Below, one piece after another: positions 32,369 through 38,935 of a DNA stretch of 38,935 nucleotides. Made by a program: the position numbers and the translations under genes. Position 1 is the first letter of the stretch. The number at the start of each line of letters is the position of its first letter. The stretch spans positions 36,461-75,395 of the forward strand of contig SMOI01000114.1 in the NCBI GenBank assembly GCA_008000375.1, read 5' to 3'. The DNA is from Poteriospumella lacustris (taxonomy: Eukaryota > Sar > Chrysophyceae > Chromulinales > Dinobryaceae). The notes under the pieces are model-generated. The model did no database searches. It was not told the DNA's origin and worked only from the letters and a program-made list of their open reading frames with translations.

Positions 32369-34724
32369 CTATCCAACGTTCGGTGGCATTTGCTGGTTAG
32401 CTCGGATCAGATAATCAAGTCGCCTCAAAAACTCTGCTGACGTTCGTACCGCGGTTGCAGCTTGTGCTTGTTTACATGAGTCTGCACGATGTCCCAGAAG
32501 GTTGCAGATAGAGCATTGGACATGCCGATCTGGGTAGTCTTTATGGAGGTGCTGGAATATCATGTACTGATGCCACAAGTCGTCTGGAAGCGCCTTCTCG
32601 TCGATGTATTCGGTAAGCAACCGTACGTTATGTATTTGGCTCGCAATTTGCTGATTCTTCTGAACTTGCTTCTTTGATCCTGGCCGTTTGCTGACGTGCG
32701 GAAATGGTAGCAGTAAATTGTTACGCGCATTCAAATGCAGATCGTTTAACGACGGTAGGGACGGTGGGCAACCTTCATACATTGCCATGTTAACACGCAC
32801 ATGGTAAGCCGGTGCGTACCAACGTGGGTCACCCATGTTTCGGAAAAAGTTTCTCACGTTATCTGCACGAATGTGGGATGAAAGGAATCCTTTACCCACG
32901 TCCGCTGTAGCGGCGCAATACGACAGAACAAGAGATGCGTGCTTGCAAGGATAACCAGTTGCAACAAAATAGTTGCAACTGCATTTAATGCGATCTACCC
33001 AACGTTCTGCCAGAGGAAAAAGTTGAACAGGGTAAGTTACCGACTTACCTCCGACTGATTCTTGCCTAACGTCCCATGATGTAAACACTCGCCCAGATTC
33101 TGACGACGACCTGTACACGACGTTGTATACGTGACTACGGAGTTCCTTTGCGCCTTCAACAACCGCATTTAATACCCAAGGTACGACTTCAGCATTGTTT
33201 TCATGCATCCGCTTCAACGTTTGACGTCTGTCATTTGCTAATGTTTCGAGCCTACGTAGGAATGCTAAAAGACCTTCGGTGTAAGGTAAATTGCGCATGC
33301 AGTTGAGACCAAAGTTCTCCTGCTCCGATATGTTGTTCGACGTCACCCCATAGTTTGTGATGAACTTGTATTCTAGGCTCGTTCCATACTTCTGGAGTAA
33401 CTTGGCAGTGGCAAACGAATCGGCGACTTCCTCGATTCTCCGGCGGAGTGTCGTATCAGATCCACACACTTCTGACAATCTTGATGTGTATGCACCTTCG
33501 GTTGGCGCCTTGGCCAACGCGCTCATTGCAGCATAACCCGCTGCATTGCCCAATCCAAAATTTCTCGCCAAGTGCACGCTGCAATGTGTATGCACACAAC
33601 CACGTAAGATCCAATCCGCCGATTGCAACCCTTTGTCCCTGTCTGACATAAGCATATGTATGTCATTTTGAAAGACATGCTCATTCGCCAGACTTAACAC
33701 CCACTCCCAGTTTTCCTTGTTTTCCACCGGTGTAATCGCCAGTATGAGAGTGATCCTCCTCTTCTCCCCATCCATGCAACCAATCGTTTGAATTACCCCA
33801 CCGAAGACATTTTCTAAGTGTGCCGCATCAGCAGAAGCGATCTTAAATGGATTTACTTTCCAGATTTGGACAGACATGGAAGGGATCACGATAACTCTTT
33901 TCAAATACTTCACGTGAATGTCGCCTTCTCCGTGATCGAGTGTCTGCGTGGCAACTTGACAGGAATAGAAGCCACCTGCATCATTCAGCTGCAAATAGCG
34001 AATACTCGCCTCCAGGACACTTAAATCTTGCAACGTGGTGTCCATGCGATTCGCTTTTAAAGACTGGCTGCACAGTGTCTTGAACCTACGCATTCGATCA
34101 ATAACGACTGCGGCTGAAACCCACGTCGTACCCATTTCTTACTTACCTCTTCACCGTATGCATGCTCGGTACCACCGCTAGTTTGGAGTCTTCAATCTTA
34201 GCCCTTGCAAGTACAACGGACTGCCTTGAGGAATCCTTACAATCCTTCAATGCGTCGTAAACACCTTTCTTCGCAGCCGCCAGAATGAAGGCGCTTTTGC
34301 ATCGGTTGGTGGGTACCGAAGTAGTTCGCCGACACCCTTCCCCGTGCTGTAGCGACAAATAAAGTAATGTCGCACTTCCGTCTTCTTCCCACTTGAACTT
34401 CGCCCCGTAACTACAAACTCTTGCTCTCGCGGGGTCGTCAGCCGGGCACATCAATTCATAATGACGGTCCTTACTTCCCCTTTTCCCTTTCTTCACCAAA
34501 TAGTTTCCCTGCACTTCAAAAGTCTCCATAAAATCAGCTTGTATGATTGATTTTCGAGCTTCACGATCGCTCATCAGCAAGGGCTGCCTATGAAGATGTG
34601 CACTTCGAGTTTCATTTATGACATTGAGTCGTTCCACATCGATCGGCTGATCAAAATTCCACAATGCATTGGGTATCCAACGCTCAGGAATTTCATTGTT
34701 TTCCCCATTCTCATTCATTTTCAA
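32369..34724 (-). CDS. MULE transposase, two exons
   Basis: The inferred exons are 34724-34147 and 34085-32369 (764 aa). The 61-nt intron is GTAAGT...GCGTAG, phase 2; other acceptors give stops. The N-terminus (about 70-140) has a Cys/His-containing WRKY-GCM1/FLYWCH-like DNA-binding module. The MULE catalytic core is present: first Asp about 279 (ASADAAHL), second Asp about 340 (LMSDRDKGL) with the following C-x2-H (CSVH, 361-364), and Glu about 447 in the TSNNISEQEN motif. A SWIM zinc finger C-x-C...C-x-H spans 561-575, and a C-x2-C-x4-H-x4-C zinc knuckle spans 717-730. The protein cuts and reinserts DNA by binding the TIRs. No frameshift or stop is seen, so it may be active. It is encoded by the element, not a host function. 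Confidence 0.9.
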
Positions 34725-34880
34725 ATGATTTGATCAAGTAGATCATAAGATCAAGCGACAAATCTGCTGTGATCACGCTGGATCGGACCATCGACGTGGA
34801 ATGATCTTTTTTCCTCGTCATCATCATGTAACTTCAACTTGAGAAAGTAGCTCCAAATTAGCGGCCAAACCTATGAAGCG

Positions 34881-34934
34881 GGGGGAGTTAATACCCTGGC
34901 GCCGTCCGTCCGTGGGGAGCTAATATCCCGGGTC
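34881..34934 (-). repeat. Right terminal inverted repeat of MULE
   Basis: Inverted partner of 31093-31146. It lies about 155 bp upstream of the transposase start codon, so it probably carries or neighbours the transposase promoter, as in other MULEs (family knowledge). Confidence 0.95.
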
Positions 34935-35064
34935 ACGAGCAACGAGCAACGAAGCCTTGTCACGACACAGCCGTACAAAATGACACTCATACTCGTATGA
35001 AATACGAGAAGTACGAACTATTTTCGTACTTCATACTTCGTACTTTTCCAACACAGGCGAGGAG

Positions 35065-35447
35065 CCGCCTGTCGTCTGTCGGTTCGGAGTCACTACTGCG
35101 CGTGACGAAGTGTGTGCACTCGACTACGATTTGAAAGACGCTCTCTGCAAACTATACCGTGTGAGTTCATCCGTCCGTGTTTTATTTTGAGTCGAAAGAA
35201 ATGGTCTGACGATCGATCAGCGATAAGAAAATACTCTCTCGTCTTTGCCCAAGAGAATCTTTATTTTAAATAAATTTCAAGCCTAATTTTTATTCATCCC
35301 AGTCTTCGAAAGGACGCGCATTTTTCTTGTGTGATTATTTGAAGTGTGTTTCGTTCAGTACAACGATACATCTTGTTTATTTCGCGCCCTTTCATATTTT
35401 CGTCCAAGATTTCTCTTTTGCCTCACCTCTTATTTATTCTGATAACA
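35065..35447. other. 5' flank of LOV gene
   Basis: 383 bp from the hAT target duplication to the LOV start codon. No gene. It contains an AT-rich patch (about 35260-35300) and a T/C-rich leader just before the ATG. The frame is open upstream to 35346, but the extra 34 residues are hydrophobic low complexity and I treat them as leader. Confidence 0.45.
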
Positions 35448-36806
35448 ATGGGAGGATCTGTAAGTTCTCGCTATTTCCGCCATGCGCGTCAAATCGGATT
35501 GACGATGGTGGCCAGTGAGAGTCTCCAAGAAGCAGCATACGCATTCGCTGCTTATCCCGATTTCCGCCACGCATTTATGGACTACGTCTTGGAGTCCAAC
35601 TGGATTCAAGCCTTCTTTTCCGAAAATCCAAACATTTTTCTCTTTGGAGAAACCGACGAAATGTCGTATATTTTACCCGAACAATACAACGGATCTGCTG
35701 ATGATCAGACCGTGAAAATCACTTTTGACGACGATTTAATTCGTCGTTCGCGAGGAGGATCTCTGGATGCCGAAATATTTTACAACTCCAAGCTGACGTC
35801 TATTTTTACAGAAGAAGATTCCTTTCTACCACTCATTCTGGCTTGTGCGTATCCATGGTTCCTGAAATCAGCAGAATTTCATGAATGGTTGACCACCCAG
35901 AAGAATTCGTCGGTCTTTGAGCAAACACTTCTCCACAGTCATCATGCCCATCGAGACTCGAAATGCTTTGATTACAATGGAAACTCAGTCCGTGAAGACG
36001 CAGAGTTTTTACGAAGTGGGGGGCTTACGATGGTGTCGGGTGATGTCCATTTCATCGCGAAGCGAACGCAAAGCAAACAAGGGTCATCTCGTAGTGTGAA
36101 GCCTGATTTTATTCGCTTGAAAGGATTCTTGCAACACTGTGTTCTCGATCACATGGTCCATCAAAAGGAGAAGATTGAGAGGCTCTTGGTTTCCGCGCCC
36201 AACGCATGGTTACCTTCCATCAAATCCTTATTGGACAATCTTCCGGCCGCTATTTCTATCGCCTCTGTCCGTCCCCATCCCACTACTCAGGAGACATTTC
36301 CATTGGTCTACGTGAACAAAGCATTTGAAGACATGACACAGTACACTCGTGCAGAGGTATTGGGACGAAATTGCCGTTTCTTGCAGTCGGAAAGTACCGT
36401 AGAAATGGAGCAAGTGCATAAGATTCGGGAGTCCCTGCAATCGATCCTGCCGATCAAACTCACAATTACGAATGTACGCAAAGACGGCACCTCATTCTAT
36501 AATTTCTTAGCCCTCCGTCCAGTCTTCAACAATGCCAACGAATACTCCTATGTCATCGGTGTGCACTACGAGGTATCGGCCTTCGACTTCCATCGATTCC
36601 TTCGAGAACACAACGAGTGTACGAGTAAGTTGTCTCAAGCTGTCTATTTGGAATCCAGCAGTGGTAGTACCATGAGTTACAATCAAGCCGCAAGCTTGTT
36701 GATGTCGGGTAAAGAGACGGAAGTGTCTGCGGATTTGGGTAACTTCGCTCGTGATTTCCAAATGATCGAAGATTTGTTGAACTTGCTGCCATCAGTCTTG
36801 TTCTAA
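35448..36806 (+). CDS. LOV-domain blue-light receptor-like protein, probably myristoylated
   Basis: 452 aa from ATG 35448; an upstream in-frame ATG (35346) exists, but only the start at 35448 gives MGGSVSS, a good N-myristoylation signal (Gly2, Ser6). The LOV domain is at about residues 261-376. The motif GRNCRFLQ has the Cys (309) that forms the flavin adduct in photoreceptors. The two flavin-contacting Asn positions are seen (ITNVRKDG, 342; FYNFLALRP, 352). The Gln expected in the last strand (usually GVQ) is His here (GVH, 373). The N-terminal 200 residues are helical, with weak resemblance to the first half of an RGS domain; that is speculation. Function by family: flavin-based blue-light sensing. 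The output partner is unknown. The C-terminus (about 377-452) is a Ser/Thr-rich tail. Confidence 0.85.
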   Translation: MGGSVSSRYFRHARQIGLTMVASESLQEAAYAFAAYPDFRHAFMDYVLESNWIQAFFSENPNIFLFGETDEMSYILPEQYNGSADDQTVKITFDDDLIRRSRGGSLDAEIFYNSKLTSIFTEEDSFLPLILACAYPWFLKSAEFHEWLTTQKNSSVFEQTLLHSHHAHRDSKCFDYNGNSVREDAEFLRSGGLTMVSGDVHFIAKRTQSKQGSSRSVKPDFIRLKGFLQHCVLDHMVHQKEKIERLLVSAPNAWLPSIKSLLDNLPAAISIASVRPHPTTQETFPLVYVNKAFEDMTQYTRAEVLGRNCRFLQSESTVEMEQVHKIRESLQSILPIKLTITNVRKDGTSFYNFLALRPVFNNANEYSYVIGVHYEVSAFDFHRFLREHNECTSKLSQAVYLESSSGSTMSYNQAASLLMSGKETEVSADLGNFARDFQMIEDLLNLLPSVLF

Positions 36807-38935
36807 CCCCTTCCCCCATAGAAACACCTCGAATCTCGTACGTTATTCTGTTGTTGTCGTGATGCCGTGGCGTCCATCAATATCTGGTCCTGACCTTGTG
36901 GCGTCGATCACTCCTTCGCCTTCTTCTTGTGAAACATCCTCCCCAACTCCCCACAGCTCAGCTGTTGTTGTGACTCTTTGTTCTTTTGCTTTTGTATTTA
37001 TTCATTTTATTTTATGTGTTGAATTTGTTGGATCGTTTTTATTTGGGCCTCCACATTGATTTGTAGTCGCAACAGACATGCCCTGCCTGCCCGTGTTTTC
37101 TCTTCGTGTGAAGACAGACAGACACGCCACCCCCCCCCGAATTGTTTTTGTTTTTGATTTTTTTTCTTGTTTGTTCTCTTCTCGTGCTACTACTCTTTCG
37201 TTTGAAATTTGATTTTTGTTAAAGTTTTTTTTTATTCTCTCTTCTCTCTTCTGGTTTCTTTTGCCTTCGTTTGTCGATACATGGCCTCTTCCTCTTTCTC
37301 CCTCTCTCTCTCTCTCTCTTTCCTCCTGATTCGTTGCAGAGGTGTACCCCGCAGGATGGAGTACCAGAGAAATGCCCGTATTAATTTCGTGTGAAGGGTT
37401 GTCGGTTGATCATTTGTTGCGCTATCTTTTGTTTTGTGGTCGGCGAAACACCTTCCTTGCTCCTTCACTTCATATTCCCACACATTCACCCTCACACAAG
37501 CACATGTGCACGTTATAAGCCAGAGACTTTCAGATGGTCCCACTGCCCCCCCCCCAGTATGATGGATATGTAGTAAGTCGCCACGTCTTCCGGCATTAGT
37601 AATGCTGTGGGCGATGAAACGAATGATGTTGGTAGAGTTCGAGGTTCAGCAAAGTTGCTTACATACATACATACATCTCTCTCACACAGCAGGTTGTTGT
37701 GGAATGAAGGATGTGAGCACATTACACCACTTCGCTACATATGTGGTCGTCGTTCGTTCCCTGTCGCCTCTCTGTTTCGTGTCGTTGACCTGTTGTTGGT
37801 TTGGTTTTTCGCGTGTTATCATTCTTCGTGTGTGTCGTTGTTTCTTCGCAGAGGGCTCGACCCCTGTCTCCTTTGTTGTGCATGTCGACTCATGGTGTCT
37901 CCCCTCTACTTTGTCCCTCCTTGTTGGTTGATGCTTGGTGCAGCCAGCTATCTATAAACGTTGCCATGTTTCCTGCAGCTTACTGCGTTGCCCTGCAGGT
38001 GTCTTCGCTGGTTTTTCCCCCTCTTGCCCTTCATTCTCTCTTTCATATTTCCCTTTCTCCCCCCTCTCTCTCTCCCCGCTTCATCACCCGCTCCGATCTC
38101 TACTTCTTTGGATATAAATTCTTTATACATTAGCCGCAGCTGCAAGCGTCCTCCCACCCTCTGCAGTTGGGGGTATTCGTTCTTCGATCGATCTGGCGTT
38201 GCTTAGCGACTTCGTTTCCTTTGTTTTCTATGCACTTTCCCAGTTTTCCTGCGTCTCTTTCTCTTCCCCCCTCCCCCTTTCACTGTCAGTGTTTGGGTAC
38301 AACCTGTCATCCACCTCTCCTTCTCTTTCTCGTTTCCTCGATCGTTTCGGCTTGGTTCGTGGTTCTTTGCGTATCAGTCTTTCATGCTACCCCCTCCCCC
38401 AATTCTTCACGCTCTTCGCGATCACCTCTGTACACACATTCCTTTCTGAAAGAGAAACCGAAACAACAATTGCACATTCGTTTGACACGACAACAGATCG
38501 TCATCACTATCGCTCGCGTCGTTCGCAATTTGTCGACAATCTGTAACCTGTGGGTGTGTTCTGTGGTCTTGCTGATGTAGCTGCTTACGCCTTGCGGGGC
38601 AGCTACCATGTTCGTTGCCCTTTCACGTCTGTTTCCCGATGATTTTATCCAACGGCCCCCTAACCCTCGTCCTCTGCGACGTGATTCGTTCCTGCTCCCC
38701 CCCCCCGCTTTCTTCTCATCAATACATTCGCATTGGAGTACGTCTGCGGGTCTTTCTTTCTGTTTTGTGTGCGTGAGGTGCCAAACGCCCTCCAGACTAT
38801 TCTCTCGCTGTGTAGAACAACGCGTCGTATCACTATTCTCCCTTTTTCAAACCGCATATGGCACCATTCGTTAAGTCATATTGCGTGTGCCATCCCCGCG
38901 CCTCCGGCCAACCGCCCGTTGCATTCGTTCCCCTC
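36807..38935. other. Pyrimidine-rich 3' flank of LOV gene to the window end
   Basis: No convincing gene in 2.1 kb. The plus strand is strongly T/C-rich throughout. It holds a (CT)n tract at about 37301-37321, tandem TACA units at about 37660-37674, (C)9-10 runs at 37130, 37546 and about 38697, and many T-runs. Open frames of 60-137 codons translate to Ser/Leu/Phe/Cys-rich low complexity. The right side is cut by the window edge, so the full extent is unknown. Confidence 0.55.
37301..37321. repeat. CT dinucleotide microsatellite
   Basis: Roughly ten CT units in the pyrimidine-rich LOV 3' flank, next to longer mixed C/T tracts. Confidence 0.7.

Larger units (their letters stand above)
31093..34934 (-). 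mobile_element. Mutator-like element (MULE), 3842 bp, complete
   Basis: Terminal inverted repeats of 54 bp, 31093-31146 and 34881-34934, begin GACCCGGGATATTAG and differ at one position (the 34th). Perfect 11-bp target duplications ACGAGCAACGA flank it (31082-31092 and 34935-34945). Inside are, from the right, a two-exon MULE transposase on the minus strand (34724-32369), a GC-rich 3 x 126-bp array (31866-32243) and an open coding-like segment on the plus strand (about 31200-31583). Long TIRs with 9-11-bp duplications are the MULE hallmark, and the transposase family agrees. Intact ends, intact duplications and an intact transposase suggest a recent insertion and possibly a mobile copy. Confidence 0.95.
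30983..35064. mobile_element. hAT-type MITE interrupted by a MULE (composite, with outer 8-bp TSD)
   Basis: Outer element 30991-35056, flanked by the perfect 8-bp direct repeat GCGAGGAG (30983-30990 and 35057-35064). Its ends are imperfect inverted repeats: CTGTGTTGGGAAGTACGA on the left and CTGTGTTGGAAAAGTACGA read inward from the right. The 8-bp duplication and TGTTGG-type termini are typical of hAT transposons. Without the inner 3.84-kb MULE and one copy of its 11-bp duplication, the element is only about 213 bp and has no coding capacity, so it is a non-autonomous MITE. Both arms carry repeated TTCGTACTTCGTAC-like subterminal words, as expected of transposase-binding sites. Positions and duplications are seen directly; the hAT assignment is inferred from the ends. 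Confidence 0.88.

Noticed and set aside
35346-35447. 34-residue upstream extension of the LOV protein
   Set aside because: It is a hydrophobic, T/C-rich leader. The downstream ATG gives a canonical myristoylation start.
1-38935. tRNA, rRNA, CRISPR, bacterial operon features
   Set aside because: Scanning for T-arm/B-box-like GGTTCGA contexts, direct-repeat arrays with spacers and Shine-Dalgarno-linked gene strings gave nothing convincing.

Overview
The window is nuclear DNA from a eukaryotic microbe. The genes are protein-coding and widely spaced, and I infer short GT-AG introns of 40-84 nt in most of them. There are no operons, Shine-Dalgarno sites or bacterial gene packing. The gene content is a full ABCA transporter, a class I-type PI3-kinase with a cyclic-nucleotide-binding domain and a GAF domain, a LOV photoreceptor, a PaiB-like flavoprotein and a MULE transposon. 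This best fits a protist, and an oomycete-like stramenopile is my leading guess. That assignment is inference; no marker gene in the window proves it.

Layout: (1) 1-2046, plus strand, 3' part of a HEAT-repeat protein (three exons). (2) 2681-8001, plus, an ABCA-type transporter (three exons). (3) 8618-10140, plus, a two-RRM RNA-binding protein (two exons). (4) 10141 to about 14,900, a gene desert of nearly 5 kb that is strongly pyrimidine-rich on the plus strand. (5) 16187-17500, minus, a C2-like, His-rich, tail-anchored membrane protein with a probable 5'-UTR intron. (6) 18151-19277, minus, a D-2-hydroxyacid dehydrogenase (two exons). (7) 19665-22613, minus, a large unrecognised protein beginning with an LYR motif (two exons). 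(8) 23109-23948, plus, a signal-anchored helical-repeat protein. (9) 24459-28187, plus, the cNMP-GAF-C2-PI3K protein (three exons). (10) 29811-30470, plus, a PaiB-family FMN-binding protein. (11) 30983-35064, a nested transposon: a short hAT-type MITE (8-bp target duplication) interrupted by a 3.84-kb MULE with 54-bp terminal inverted repeats, an 11-bp target duplication, an apparently intact transposase, a probable captured host exon and a 3 x 126-bp GC-rich tandem array. (12) 35448-36806, plus, a probably myristoylated LOV-domain protein. (13) 36807-38935, another long pyrimidine-rich 3' flank.

The genes do not form one pathway, but several are signalling proteins. The PI3K could couple cyclic nucleotides to phosphoinositide signalling. 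The LOV protein could couple blue light to a membrane-bound output. Both links are inferences from domain order. The most striking non-coding pattern is that the flanks 3' of four genes are pyrimidine-rich on the sense strand of the upstream gene, whichever way that gene points.
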